Notes under the pieces: generated by a model
Databases searched by the model: none
Told to the model about the DNA's origin: nothing
Seen by the model: only the letters and a program-made list of their open reading frames with translations
In this document: positions 26,792 to 35,928 of the stretch, piece after piece
Layout of the letters: each line of letters opens with the position of its first letter
Position numbering within the stretch: position 1 is the first letter of the stretch
Translations under genes and position numbers: made by a program
Source of the DNA: Curtobacterium salicis
GTDB taxonomy: Bacteria; Actinomycetota; Actinomycetes; Actinomycetales; Microbacteriaceae
Assembly (NCBI RefSeq): GCF_011759505.1
Contig: NZ_JAAOYO010000002.1
Coordinates: 310,001 to 374,000, forward strand
DNA length: 64,000 nt
Direction of reading: 5' to 3'

Positions 26792-28150
26792 TCAGCGCTG
26801 CGGCAGGTTCCGCTCCGGGTACCCCACGTACAGCTGCTGGGGCCGACCGATCTTGTTGAGCGGGTCGTTGTTGAGCTCGCGCCACTGCGCGATCCAGCCC
26901 GGCAGACGTCCGATGGCGAACAGCACCGTGAACATCCGCGGCGGGAAACCCATCGCCTTGTAGATGATGCCGGTGTAGAAGTCGACGTTCGGGTAGAGCT
27001 TGCGGCTGACGAAGTACTCGTCCTCGAGGGCGATCTGCTCGAGCTCCTTCGCGATGTCGAGCAGGTCGTCCTGGACGCCGAGGGCCTCGAGGACCTCGTC
27101 CGCGGACTCCTTGACGAGCTTGGCGCGCGGGTCGTAGTTCTTGTAGACACGGTGTCCGAAACCCATGAGCTTCACCCCGCGCTCCTTGTTCTTGACCCGC
27201 TCGACGAAGCGCGTGACGGGTTCGCCGGAGTCCTTGATCTGCTGCAGCATCTCGAGCACGGCCTCGTTCGCGCCGCCGTGCAGCGGGCCGTAGAGCGCGT
27301 TGATGCCGGCGGAGATCGACGCGAACATGTTCGCCTTGGTCGAGCCGACGAGCCGGACGGTCGAGGTGGAGGCGTTCTGCTCGTGGTCCTCGTGCAGGAT
27401 GAGCAACCGGTCGAGTGCCTTCGACAGCACCGGGTTCGGCTGGTACGGCTCGGCCATCGTGCCGAAGTTCAGCCGCAGGAAGTTGTCGACGAAGGACAGG
27501 TTGTTGTCCGGGTACAGGAACGCCTGACCGATCGCCTTCTTGTGCGCGTACGCCGCGATGACGGGGAGCTTCGCGAGGAGCCGGACGGTCTGCAGCTCGA
27601 CCTTCTCGGGGTCGTCGACGTCCATGTCGTCTTCGTAGTACGTCGACAGGGCGCTGACCGCGCTGGACAGCACCGACATCGGGTGCGCGGAGTGCGGCAG
27701 CGCGTCGAACAGCCGACGGAGGTCTTCGTGCAGCAGCGTGTGCCGGCGGATGCGGCTGTCGAAGGCGTCGAGCTCGCTCGGTGTCGGCAGTTCGCCGTAG
27801 ATGAGGAGCCAGGCGACCTCGAGGAACGTGCAGTTCCCGGCGATCTGGTCGATCGGGTAGCCGCGGTAGCGCAGGATCCCCTGGTCGCCGTCGATGTAGG
27901 TGATGGCGCTCTTGGTGGCCCCGGTGTTCACGAAGCCGTAGTCGAGCGTGTTCAGCCCGGTCTGCTTCTTGAGCGTCGAGATGTCGATCGTGGAGGCGCC
28001 GTCGACGCTCTGCAGGATCGGGAACTCCGCCGTTCCCCCCGGGTACGTCAGCGTGGCCGTCTCGGTCGCCTGTTCGGCGCCGGGGCTCACGGGGACGGGC
28101 GTCGTGGGCGGTGTGGCCGTCTTCTGAGCGTCGTTGGCAGTGTCAGTCAC
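26792..28150 (-). CDS. gltA: Citrate synthase
   Basis: Condenses oxaloacetate and acetyl-CoA at the entry to the citric acid cycle. 452 residues from a GTG at 28150. The core has GPLHGGANEAVLEML and MGFGHRVYKNYDPRAK, with the catalytic histidines and substrate-binding arginines of type I citrate synthases. The C-terminus ends VGYPERNLPQR. The N-terminal extension is Thr/Pro/Ala-rich. The start lies 7 nt after TAGGCT (28163-28158), a leaderless promoter. The frame continues upstream but only mirrors the opposite strand of dapC. Confidence 0.95.
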   Translation of the reverse strand: MTDTANDAQKTATPPTTPVPVSPGAEQATETATLTYPGGTAEFPILQSVDGASTIDISTLKKQTGLNTLDYGFVNTGATKSAITYIDGDQGILRYRGYPIDQIAGNCTFLEVAWLLIYGELPTPSELDAFDSRIRRHTLLHEDLRRLFDALPHSAHPMSVLSSAVSALSTYYEDDMDVDDPEKVELQTVRLLAKLPVIAAYAHKKAIGQAFLYPDNNLSFVDNFLRLNFGTMAEPYQPNPVLSKALDRLLILHEDHEQNASTSTVRLVGSTKANMFASISAGINALYGPLHGGANEAVLEMLQQIKDSGEPVTRFVERVKNKERGVKLMGFGHRVYKNYDPRAKLVKESADEVLEALGVQDDLLDIAKELEQIALEDEYFVSRKLYPNVDFYTGIIYKAMGFPPRMFTVLFAIGRLPGWIAQWRELNNDPLNKIGRPQQLYVGYPERNLPQR

Positions 28151-28269
28151 GCTGGACAGCCTAATCGCGGCGACTGTCGCTCGGGTACATGCAACGGCTC
28201 GGTTGTTGGTGTGGAACCGCTGTTGCGCGGACGCGTCGCCGGTGGGCGGGCGTCCGGCCGGGAGGCGCG

Positions 28270-29388
28270 TCAGCCGTTCGCGACACGGCCCGCGCTGGCG
28301 AGACGCTGCGCCGCGGCGGCGATCCGGTCGTCGGTCGCGGTCAGTGCGACACGCACGTGGCGCGCGCCGGCGGCCCCGTAGAACGTGCCCGGGGCGACCA
28401 GGATGCCGTGCTCGGCGAACCACGCGACGGTGTCGAGGGCCGGCTCGTCGCGGGTCGCCCAGAGGTAGAGACCGGCACCGCTGTCGTCGATACGGAAGCC
28501 CGCACGTTCCAATGCCGTCCGGAGCACGTTCCGCCGGTTGCGGTAGCGGGTCTTCTGCTGCTGCACGTGGGTCTGGTCCTCGAGCGCGACGATCATCGCC
28601 TGCTGCACCGGCAGCGGCGGCATCATGCCGGTGTGCTTGCGGATCGCCAGGACGTCCGCCAACAGCCGCGGGTCCCCGGCGACGAAGGCCGCGCGGTACC
28701 CGGCGAGGTTCGACTGCTTCGACAGCGAGTAGACGCTGAGGACGCCGTCGAACGAGTCGCCCACCACGCGGGGGTCGAGGATCGTCGGGGTCGGCGTGGT
28801 GTCGTACGGGGCGTCCCAGCCGAGTTCGGCGTAGCACTCGTCGCCGACGATGACCGCACCGAGTTCGCGGGCCCGCTCGACCGCGGCACGGAGCTGCTCG
28901 ATCGACAGCACCCGCCCGTCCGGGTTGCCCGGGGAGTTCAGCCAGACGAGCTTCGTGGTGGTCGGCCACGCGGCGGGGTCGTCGGCGGCCAGGGCGTCGG
29001 CGCGCACGAGGGCCGCACCGAGTTCGTAGGTGGGGTAGGCGGCTTCCGGGAACACGACGGTGTCACCCGGACCGAGGCCCATCCAGAGCGCCAGGCCCGC
29101 GATGAACTCCTTCGACCCGATCGTCGGCAGGACGTGGTCGGCGGTGAGCTGGACGCCCTGTCGTCGGCCGTACCAGGACGCGATCGCGTCGCGGAGGGCC
29201 GGGGTGCCGGCGACCTGCGGGTAGGCGTGCGCATCGGTCGCGTCGGCCAGGGCTCGGCGGACGACCTCGGGCGTGGGGTCGACCGGCGACCCGACACTGA
29301 GGTCGACGATGCCGCCGTCGTACGCCGAGGCACGCTGCTTGTACGGCGCGAGCTGGTCCCAGGGGAAGTCCGGCAGGTCGAGCGGCAC
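28270..29388 (-). CDS. dapC: Succinyldiaminopimelate transaminase
   Basis: A 372-residue class I/II PLP aminotransferase. The Schiff-base lysine is K224 in SLSKQSNLAGYR, and NSPGNPDGR and GDECYAELGW are also typical. The actinobacterial neighbourhood (directly after the 7Fe ferredoxin gene, with dapE and dapD nearby) supports DapC, which converts N-succinyl-2-amino-6-ketopimelate to N-succinyl-LL-diaminopimelate. It is 3 bp from the ferredoxin gene and probably cotranscribed. An alternative is a general aspartate/alanine-type aminotransferase. Confidence 0.88.
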   Translation of the reverse strand: MPLDLPDFPWDQLAPYKQRASAYDGGIVDLSVGSPVDPTPEVVRRALADATDAHAYPQVAGTPALRDAIASWYGRRQGVQLTADHVLPTIGSKEFIAGLALWMGLGPGDTVVFPEAAYPTYELGAALVRADALAADDPAAWPTTTKLVWLNSPGNPDGRVLSIEQLRAAVERARELGAVIVGDECYAELGWDAPYDTTPTPTILDPRVVGDSFDGVLSVYSLSKQSNLAGYRAAFVAGDPRLLADVLAIRKHTGMMPPLPVQQAMIVALEDQTHVQQQKTRYRNRRNVLRTALERAGFRIDDSGAGLYLWATRDEPALDTVAWFAEHGILVAPGTFYGAAGARHVRVALTATDDRIAAAAQRLASAGRVANG

Positions 29389-29391
29389 GGG

Positions 29392-29706
29392 TCAGGCCCG
29401 CGGCTGCGCCATGATGACCGGGTGGTCCGCGTGGATCACGCCGACCTTGGCGGCACCACCGGGCGACCCGATCTCGGAGAAGAACTCGACGTTCGCCTTG
29501 TAGTAGTCCGCCCACTGCTCGGGGAGGTCGTCCTCGTAGTAGATGGCCTCGACCGGGCAGACCGGTTCGCAGGCACCGCAGTCGACGCACTCGTCCGGGT
29601 GGATGTACAGCGACCGGTCACCCTCGTAGATGCAGTCCACGGGGCATTCGTCGATGCACGCGCGGTCCTTGACGTCGACACAGGGCTGGGCGATCACGTA
29701 GGTCAC
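29392..29706 (-). CDS. fdxA: 7Fe ferredoxin
   Basis: A 104-residue ferredoxin with cysteines at 9, 17, 21 and 25 (C-x7-C-x3-C-x3-C pattern) and at 40, 43, 46 and 50 (CVDCGACEPVCP). These bind one 3Fe-4S and one 4Fe-4S cluster, as in FdxA/FdxC proteins. It carries low-potential electrons in the cytosol. The GTG start has a GGAAGGGAG ribosome-binding site, and TAGGCT (29748-29743) is a good -10. It heads the operon with dapC. Confidence 0.93.
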   Translation of the reverse strand: MTYVIAQPCVDVKDRACIDECPVDCIYEGDRSLYIHPDECVDCGACEPVCPVEAIYYEDDLPEQWADYYKANVEFFSEIGSPGGAAKVGVIHADHPVIMAQPRA

Positions 29707-29745
29707 GAGCGAGTGCTCCCTTCCGGGGGTTGAGCGACTGCCAGC

Positions 29746-31002
29746 CTACTCGTGCGGGGCTGCGACCTCGGACCGCTCGCCGTTCGTCGGGTGCTGCACG
29801 TCCGTCGGGCGCTGCCCGTCGGTCGGCTGGTGGGCGCGGAGCCCGGTGAGGTCCGGCCAGGCGAGGACGAGCATCGCCACGACCGCCGGTCCGAACGTCC
29901 AGACGTAGCCCGCGGCGTTCGCCAGGACCAGCGGGGACGTCGCTCCGGCCACTGCCACGAGCACCTGGGTGGCCAGGATGATCCCGATGCCGACCGCCGC
30001 GACGAGCAGCCGCGAACGGTACAGCAGGCGGATCCCGACGACGATGCCGATCACGATGAGGGTGGTCAGGACCATGCCGATCGGGGCGGTGCTCCACGAG
30101 CCGATCGCGACGGTCTGCTGGTGGGTGATCGTGCCGAGGGCCCCGACGAGGACCCCGACGACGGCGGCCACGACGACCGCGGTGGCCTTGCCCTGGCCGG
30201 ACATCTCGGCGAACGTCTGCGGGGCGACCGGAGCCGGGGGCGTGTCGTGCCGGAAGGCCTCGAGCGCGGGGACCTGGTGCCGGACGCCGTGCGGCATGAC
30301 GTACGACAGCGACGCGGGGTCCTGCGGGTCGGCGGGGTCGACCGCGACCTGGCTGCGGTACTGCTCGAGCGCCGCCCGGACCCGCCCCCGTACCGGGAGC
30401 ACGTCCACCGTGAGGTCCGCCAGCCCGGAGTCGGCGTCCACGATCATCGAGAACGGGACCTCTTCGGCCGTCGCTGCGTACCGGGCGGCGGCGTGGATCC
30501 GCAGGTGGTCCGGGTGCCCGTAGCCGCCGTCGTCGCCGTAGCTGACCACGGCGTCGGCACCGGTCGAGCGGATGGCGGCGCGGACGTCGTCGACCACCTC
30601 GCCGAGATCCGCGCGGGTCAACGAGTCCGCCGGGGCGTCACCGGCCGAGGTGGCTCGTCCGTCCGGGCCCCACTGCATGCCCGAGTCCGTGTACCGCCGC
30701 GTCGGGAGGTCGGTGGGCCGGGCTCCGGGGCCGCCGAGCCAGAGGTGCGCGGGTCCGCCCAGGGCCGCCAGCGCGGCGGCGATCTCGGTCTCACGGTGCG
30801 CAGCGACCCGGAGGCCGTCCCCGGCCAGCGGGGCGAGCTCGCGTGTGAGCATCTCGCCGCGTTCCCCCCGGGTGGCCGTGAGGACGGTCACCTGGGCTCC
30901 GAGTTCGAGCAGCGTCGCGATGGTGCCCCCGGACGCGAGCGTCTCGTCGTCGGGGTGCGCGTGGACGAAGAGGACGCGCTCGGGGCGTGTGACCGTGGAC
31001 AT
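29746..31002 (-). CDS. LmbE/MshB-like N-deacetylase fused to a C-terminal membrane domain
   Basis: About 418 residues. Residues 1-260 form a zinc-dependent GlcNAc deacetylase-like domain with FVHAHPDDETLASGG and GYGHPDHLRIH. Residues 270-390 hold about four membrane helices (AVVVAAVVGVLVGAL, GMVLTTLIVIGIVVGIRLL). The head resembles MshB, which deacetylates GlcNAc-inositol in mycothiol synthesis. The membrane tail is a fusion not present in the mycobacterial enzyme as I know it, so the substrate may be different. The ATG at 31002 sits 8 nt after TACGCT (31016-31011). An in-frame TTG at 31011 is unlikely, since it overlaps that hexamer. Confidence 0.78.
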   Translation of the reverse strand: MSTVTRPERVLFVHAHPDDETLASGGTIATLLELGAQVTVLTATRGERGEMLTRELAPLAGDGLRVAAHRETEIAAALAALGGPAHLWLGGPGARPTDLPTRRYTDSGMQWGPDGRATSAGDAPADSLTRADLGEVVDDVRAAIRSTGADAVVSYGDDGGYGHPDHLRIHAAARYAATAEEVPFSMIVDADSGLADLTVDVLPVRGRVRAALEQYRSQVAVDPADPQDPASLSYVMPHGVRHQVPALEAFRHDTPPAPVAPQTFAEMSGQGKATAVVVAAVVGVLVGALGTITHQQTVAIGSWSTAPIGMVLTTLIVIGIVVGIRLLYRSRLLVAAVGIGIILATQVLVAVAGATSPLVLANAAGYVWTFGPAVVAMLVLAWPDLTGLRAHQPTDGQRPTDVQHPTNGERSEVAAPHE

Positions 31003-31043
31003 CGCCTGCAAGCGTACGGGACGTCGTCCGGCCGCGGCGTGGG

Positions 31044-31592
31044 TCAGCGGGGAGTGACGATGTACGTCGCGGTCGCGCCGCCACCGTCCTCGGACGAGAA
31101 CGTCACGACGACACGGTGGTCGTCGCTCCGGAACAGGCCGAAGGCACTCGACGAGTCAGCCCGCTCGGCCGACTTCGTGAACCCGGCGTCCGCCAGTTGC
31201 TGCGCCGCCCGGGCGAAGTCGTCGACCGACGCCGCGCGGACCTGCACGACCCACCCGGAGCCGGCGGGTCCCGCGCCCCCGCCGAGCACGGTGCCGTCGA
31301 CCAGCGGGACGGCCGAGGACGGGAAGCCCGCGGGCACCTGCCCGTCGCTCGTCACCCTGGTGCCCTTGAGGGCGGTGTCGAGCGCGCCGTCGATCCCGCC
31401 CGCGACCTTCGCCATGCCCTGCTGGATCGCGGCACCGTCGATGCCCTGCACGGTCTCGGACACGCTCGACGCCACCGAGGAACCGAGGTCCGTCGCCTGC
31501 GAGAGGGTCTCGGACGAGCAGCCGCTCAGCCCGGCGAGGGCGACGCCGGCAGCGACGGCGGCGGTCAGGGAGGTGCGGATCGGGTGGCGCAT
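31044..31592 (-). CDS. Putative lipoprotein, function unknown
   Basis: A 182-residue protein with a lipoprotein signal peptide ending LAGLSGC (cysteine near residue 25). The start has a basic MRHPIR followed by a hydrophobic core. The exported part begins SSETLSQATDL and ends GGATATYIVTPR, without a recognised domain. The ATG is 6 nt after TACGGT (31604-31599), a leaderless promoter. It precedes the MshB-like gene by 41 bp and may be read through into it. Confidence 0.75.
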   Translation of the reverse strand: MRHPIRTSLTAAVAAGVALAGLSGCSSETLSQATDLGSSVASSVSETVQGIDGAAIQQGMAKVAGGIDGALDTALKGTRVTSDGQVPAGFPSSAVPLVDGTVLGGGAGPAGSGWVVQVRAASVDDFARAAQQLADAGFTKSAERADSSSAFGLFRSDDHRVVVTFSSEDGGGATATYIVTPR

Positions 31593-31684
31593 GCCGGTAC
31601 CGTAACCGCCCCGACCTCGAAGTGGTCGAGCATCCGCTGGGTGATCACCCGCACTGGGGGCATGCGGGGTCCACCCGGCGTGCG

Positions 31685-32878
31685 TCAGTCGAGCGCGGCG
31701 CGGGCTGCCGCCACGAGGGCGTCGACGCCGACGGGGATGGCGGTGTCGGCCTGCGGTGCGTAGAACGGCGAGTGGTTGCTCGGGATGTCCTCGCCGCGGC
31801 GGAACAGCTCCGGGTCGGTGATGCCCGTGAACCAGTAGACGATCGGGGCGCCAGCGGCCGTCGCGAGCTGTCCGACGTCCTCGGACGCCATCGCCAGCCC
31901 GGACTCCATGTCGACGGCGTGCGGCACGACGGCGCGGACGGCCTCGAGCACGACAGCCGCCTGCTCGGCGTCGTTGACCAGGACGTCCGCTCCCGGGGCA
32001 CGCTCGATCGTCGGCGCGCCGAGTCCCCCGGCCTCGCTCTCGGCCCGGACGATGCGCTCGATCGAGGCGATGATGCGCGCCCGGGTCTCCTCGTTGCGTG
32101 CCCGCGTGGAGATCTCGATGACCGCGGTGTCCGGGATGATGTTCGGCCGCGTCCCGGCGTGGAACGAGCCCACCGTGACGACCCCGGCGTCGCTCGGGCC
32201 GACCTCGCGCGAGACGATCGTCTGCAGCCGGACCACCGCGGAGGCCGCCGTGACGATCGGGTCGAGGGACGCCTGCGGTGCCGAACCGTGGGCACCGCGA
32301 CCGTTGAAGGTGACGGTGAAGCGGTCGCTCGACGCCATCACGGCGCCGGACCCCACGGCGACGACGCCGACCGGTGCCGGGGCCGAGTGCTGCCCGAGGA
32401 CCACGGCGGGCGTCGGGAAGCGCTCGACGAGTCCGTCGTCGAGCATCGCACGGGCGCCGGAGATGACCTCTTCCGCCGGCTGGAACACGGCCACGACGGT
32501 GCCACTCCAGTCCGCACGGGTCGCGACGAGGCGCTCGAGTGCGCCGAGCAGCCACGTCACGTGGATGTCGTGACCGCAGGCGTGCATGGTCGGGCCCTCG
32601 TTGCCGTCCTCGTCCGTCGCACGGGCGGTGCTGGCGTAGGGCAGACCGGTGCGCTCCTGCACGGGCAGGCCGTCCATGTCGGCGCGGAGCCAGACGACCG
32701 GCCCCTCGCCGTTCTCGAGGACCCCGACGACACCCGTCCCGCCGACACCGGTCGTGACGGTGATGCCGCCGATCTCGGTCAGTCGGTCGACGACCACGCC
32801 CGCGGTGCGGTGCTCCTGGAAGCCGAGCTCCGGGTGGGCGTGGAGGTCCTGGTAGATCGAGAGCAGGTCGAGAGTCAC
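31685..32878 (-). CDS. M20-family amidohydrolase (hippurate hydrolase/IAA-amino acid hydrolase type)
   Basis: A 397-residue M20D metallohydrolase: LHAHPELGFQEHRTA, RADMDGLPVQE, HACGHDIHVTWLLG, FQPAEEVISGA and GRGAHGSAPQ. The ligands include the Cys of HACGHD and the acidic pair of PAEE. Relatives cleave N-acyl amino acids or amino-acid conjugates; the substrate is unknown. The GTG start is 6 nt after TACGGT (32890-32885). The frame runs on upstream across typA's other strand but has no promoter-like sequence there. Confidence 0.9.
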   Translation of the reverse strand: MTLDLLSIYQDLHAHPELGFQEHRTAGVVVDRLTEIGGITVTTGVGGTGVVGVLENGEGPVVWLRADMDGLPVQERTGLPYASTARATDEDGNEGPTMHACGHDIHVTWLLGALERLVATRADWSGTVVAVFQPAEEVISGARAMLDDGLVERFPTPAVVLGQHSAPAPVGVVAVGSGAVMASSDRFTVTFNGRGAHGSAPQASLDPIVTAASAVVRLQTIVSREVGPSDAGVVTVGSFHAGTRPNIIPDTAVIEISTRARNEETRARIIASIERIVRAESEAGGLGAPTIERAPGADVLVNDAEQAAVVLEAVRAVVPHAVDMESGLAMASEDVGQLATAAGAPIVYWFTGITDPELFRRGEDIPSNHSPFYAPQADTAIPVGVDALVAAARAALD

Positions 32879-32903
32879 CCGTCCACCGTATCTCCCGACG
32901 CCG

Positions 32904-32938
32904 ACGGCCCGGCCACCTGCGAGCGGTGACCGGGCCGT
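32904..32938. terminator. typA terminator hairpin
   Basis: 13-bp inverted repeat with one mismatch, 32904-32916 with 32926-32938, 38 bp past the typA stop on the minus strand. Confidence 0.6.
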
Positions 32939-32976
32939 GGGACGGAGGACGGGCCTCCAGGGGTGGTGCTGACTGC

Positions 32977-34899
32977 TTACGCGTCCTGGCGCTTGAGGCG
33001 CGCGTAGGAACGCTGGCGAGCCGACGCGTCCAGCTCGACCTTGCGGATCCGGACCGCGTCCGGGGTGACCTCGACGCACTCGTCCTCGCGGGCGAACTCG
33101 AGGCACTCCTCGAGCGACAGCTGCCGGGACGGCGTCATCGACTCGAACGTGTCGGCGTTGGCCGACCGCATGTTGGTGAGCTTCTTCTCCTTGGTGATGT
33201 TCACGTCCATGTCGTCGGCGCGCGAGTTCTCGCCGATGACCATGCCCTCGTAGACCTCTTCCGTCGGCTGGACGAAGAACGACATGCGCTCCTGGAGGTT
33301 CGTGATGGCGAACGGGGTGACCACACCGGAGCGGTCGGAGACGATCGAGCCGTTGATGCGGGTCTGGATCGCGCCGGCCCACTCGTCGTAGCCGTGGAAG
33401 ATCGCGTTGGCGATGCCGGTGCCGCGGGTCTCCGTGAGGAAGGACGTGCGGAAGCCGATGAGGCCGCGCGACGGCACGATGAACTCCATGCGGATCCACC
33501 CGGTGCCGTGGTTCACCATGTTCTCCATGCGGCCCTTGCGGGCGGCCATGAGCTGGGTGATGGCGCCGAGGTGCTCCTCCGGCGTGTCGATGGTCATGTG
33601 CTCGTACGGCTCCTGCAGCTTGCCGTTCTCGTCACGCTTGGTGACGACCTGCGGCTTGCCGACGGTGAGCTCGAAGCCCTCGCGACGCATCTGCTCGACC
33701 AGGATGGCGAGTGCGAGCTCACCACGACCCTGGACCTCCCAGGCGTCCGGACGGCCGATGTCGACGACCTTGAGCGAGACGTTGCCGACCAGCTCGCGGT
33801 CCAGGCGCTCCTTGACCATGCGGGCCGTGAGCTTGTGGCCCTTGACCTTGCCGACCAGCGGCGAGGTGTTGGTACCGATCGTCATCGAGATCGCCGGCGC
33901 GTCGACCGTGATGGTCGGCAGCGGACGGACGTCCTCGGGGTCGCTCAGCGTCTCACCGATGGTGATCGTGTCGAAGCCGGCGACGGCGACGATGTCACCG
34001 GGGCCCGCGGACTCGGCCGGGAAGCGGTTGAGTGCCTTGGTGATGAGGAGCTCGGTGATCCGGGCGTTGACGACGGTGCCGTCGTGCTTGACCCAGGCGA
34101 CCGTCTGACCCTTCTTCATCTCGCCGTGGAAGATGCGGAGCAGGGCGAGGCGGCCGAGGAACGGCGAGGCGTCGAGGTTCGTGACGTGCGCCTGCAGCGG
34201 GTGCTCGTCGTCGTACGTCGGGGCCGGGACGTGCTGGAGGATCGCTTCGAAGAGCGGCTCGAGGTCGTCGTTGTCGGGCAGCGTGCCGTCTTCGGGCTTG
34301 TTGCGCGACGCGGCACCGTTGCGGCCGGAGGCGTAGACCACCGGCACGTCGAGGATCGCGTCGAGGTCGAGGTCGTCGACCTCGTCCGACATGTCGGAGG
34401 CGAGACCGAGGAGCAGGTCCTGGCTCTCCGAGACGACCTCGTCGATGCGGGAGTCCGGGCGGTCCGTCTTGTTGACGAGCAGGATCACCGGGAGCTTGGC
34501 GGCGAGCGCCTTGCGGAGCACGAAGCGCGTCTGGGGCAGCGGGCCCTCCGACGCGTCGACGAGCAGGACGACACCGTCGACCATGGAGAGGCCGCGCTCG
34601 ACCTCACCACCGAAGTCGGCGTGGCCCGGGGTGTCGATCACGTTGATCGTGATGGGACCGCCCGCGCCGAACTCAGCGGCGTGCTTGCCGTTGTAGAGGA
34701 CCGACGTGTTCTTCGCGAGGATGGTGATGCCCTTCTCGCGCTCGAGGTCGTTCGAGTCCATCATCCGGTCTTCGCCCTCGAAGTGGGCGTCGAACGAGTT
34801 GGTCTGCGTCAGCATCGCGTCGACGAGGGTGGTCTTGCCGTGGTCGACGTGTGCCACGATGGCGACGTTGCGCAGGTCGGACCGAGTGGCGAGCGCCAT
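32977..34899 (-). CDS. typA: Translational GTPase TypA/BipA
   Basis: A 640-residue ribosome-associated GTPase. Motifs are G1 AHVDHGKTT, a GITILAKN switch I, G3 DTPGHADFGGEVER and G4 NKTDRPD. EF-G-like domains and the TypA C-terminal domain follow (PSRGLIGFRTSFLTETRG). The role is in ribosome assembly and stress adaptation. The ATG at 34899 is chosen because AAAGGA lies about 10 nt upstream; the ATG at 34908 is too close to it. A degenerate repeat array precedes the gene. Confidence 0.95.
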   Translation of the reverse strand: MALATRSDLRNVAIVAHVDHGKTTLVDAMLTQTNSFDAHFEGEDRMMDSNDLEREKGITILAKNTSVLYNGKHAAEFGAGGPITINVIDTPGHADFGGEVERGLSMVDGVVLLVDASEGPLPQTRFVLRKALAAKLPVILLVNKTDRPDSRIDEVVSESQDLLLGLASDMSDEVDDLDLDAILDVPVVYASGRNGAASRNKPEDGTLPDNDDLEPLFEAILQHVPAPTYDDEHPLQAHVTNLDASPFLGRLALLRIFHGEMKKGQTVAWVKHDGTVVNARITELLITKALNRFPAESAGPGDIVAVAGFDTITIGETLSDPEDVRPLPTITVDAPAISMTIGTNTSPLVGKVKGHKLTARMVKERLDRELVGNVSLKVVDIGRPDAWEVQGRGELALAILVEQMRREGFELTVGKPQVVTKRDENGKLQEPYEHMTIDTPEEHLGAITQLMAARKGRMENMVNHGTGWIRMEFIVPSRGLIGFRTSFLTETRGTGIANAIFHGYDEWAGAIQTRINGSIVSDRSGVVTPFAITNLQERMSFFVQPTEEVYEGMVIGENSRADDMDVNITKEKKLTNMRSANADTFESMTPSRQLSLEECLEFAREDECVEVTPDAVRIRKVELDASARQRSYARLKRQDA

Positions 34900-34945
34900 A
34901 CAGGACATCCTTTTGTGTTCGGAAGATGATCGGGCGAGTGCCCGG

Positions 34946-35048
34946 GGTTCGGGCCGTTCCCGAGGGTTCCCGGGCCGGTCCAGAGGGGTTCTCGGGACCA
35001 GCCCGAGGGTGCGGGACCGTGCCCGACGGTTTTCGGGACCATGCCCGA
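34946..35048. repeat. Five degenerate 19-22-bp repeats upstream of typA
   Basis: Units start at 34946, 34965, 34987, 35008 and 35028. They share a pattern near GGTTYTCGGGACCRTGCCCGA, in which CGGG and CCCG can pair. The array fills most of the divergent intergenic region between typA and the CPBP gene and could influence both promoters. Confidence 0.75.
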
Positions 35049-35092
35049 CTCGCCAGTCTACCGGTAGTTCGCAAGCAGAGGGAGTACAGCGC

Positions 35093-35842
35093 ATGAGCCG
35101 TCGGCGAACGTGGACCGAGATCACCGTCGTCCTCATGCTCTCGCTGGGTTCCAGCGCGCTCTACTCGGTGCTGCAGATCATCGACGACCTGTCACAGACC
35201 ACGCCGCTCGGGCAGCAGTCGACGGCACTGAACACCTCGACGACGACCGTGCAGTACGTCGACCTCGCGCGCCAGCTGCTGGGGATCGCGGTCGACCTCG
35301 CCCCGGTCGCGCTGGTCTGCATGCTGCTGTGGAGCAGTTCGCGGCCGCACCTCGGCCGACTCGGCATCGACCGCTTCCGGGTCCGCCCGGACCTCGGCGG
35401 CGCCGCCCTCATCGCGCTCGGCATCGGGATCCCCGGGCTCGCGCTCTACTTCACCGGACGGGCGCTCGGCATCACGGTGGCCGTCGACCCGGCAGCCCTC
35501 GGGTCGTACTGGTGGACGGTCCCGGTGCTCCTGCTGTCGGCCGTCCGCTCGGGGTTGCAGGAGGAGGTGATCGTCGTCGGCTACCTGTACGCGCGACTCG
35601 GAGAGCTCGGGTGGGGGCGGTGGCAGGTCATCCTGTCCACGGCGCTCCTCCGCGGCAGTTACCACCTCTACCAGGGGTTCGGCGCGTTCATCGGCAACGC
35701 GGTGATGGGCGTCGTGTTCGGGTGGATCTACACCAGGTGGGGACGACTGCTCCCCCTCGTGATCACGCACGTGCTCCTCGACGCCACGGTGTTCGTCGGC
35801 TACCCCTTCGTCGCACGGGCCTTCCCCGGGCTGTTCTCGTGA
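35093..35842 (+). CDS. CPBP-family intramembrane metalloprotease
   Basis: A 249-residue protein with about seven membrane segments. The CPBP (CAAX protease and bacteriocin-processing) motifs are QEEVIVVGYL (motif 1), RGSYHLYQG (motif 2, with the histidine) and THVLLDATVF (last motif). The EExxxR signature here ends in V rather than R, which is seen in some actinobacterial members as far as I recall. The substrate is unknown. The gene is divergent from typA and 86 bp upstream of the hydrolase gene. Confidence 0.85.
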   Translation: MSRRRTWTEITVVLMLSLGSSALYSVLQIIDDLSQTTPLGQQSTALNTSTTTVQYVDLARQLLGIAVDLAPVALVCMLLWSSSRPHLGRLGIDRFRVRPDLGGAALIALGIGIPGLALYFTGRALGITVAVDPAALGSYWWTVPVLLLSAVRSGLQEEVIVVGYLYARLGELGWGRWQVILSTALLRGSYHLYQGFGAFIGNAVMGVVFGWIYTRWGRLLPLVITHVLLDATVFVGYPFVARAFPGLFS

Positions 35843-35928
35843 CGCACCGGGCCCACTTCTCCACAGGCATCCCGAGAGCTTCCGATCCGACCTGCTGAAA
35901 TGCTACGTTCCACACACTGCTCCGAGCG

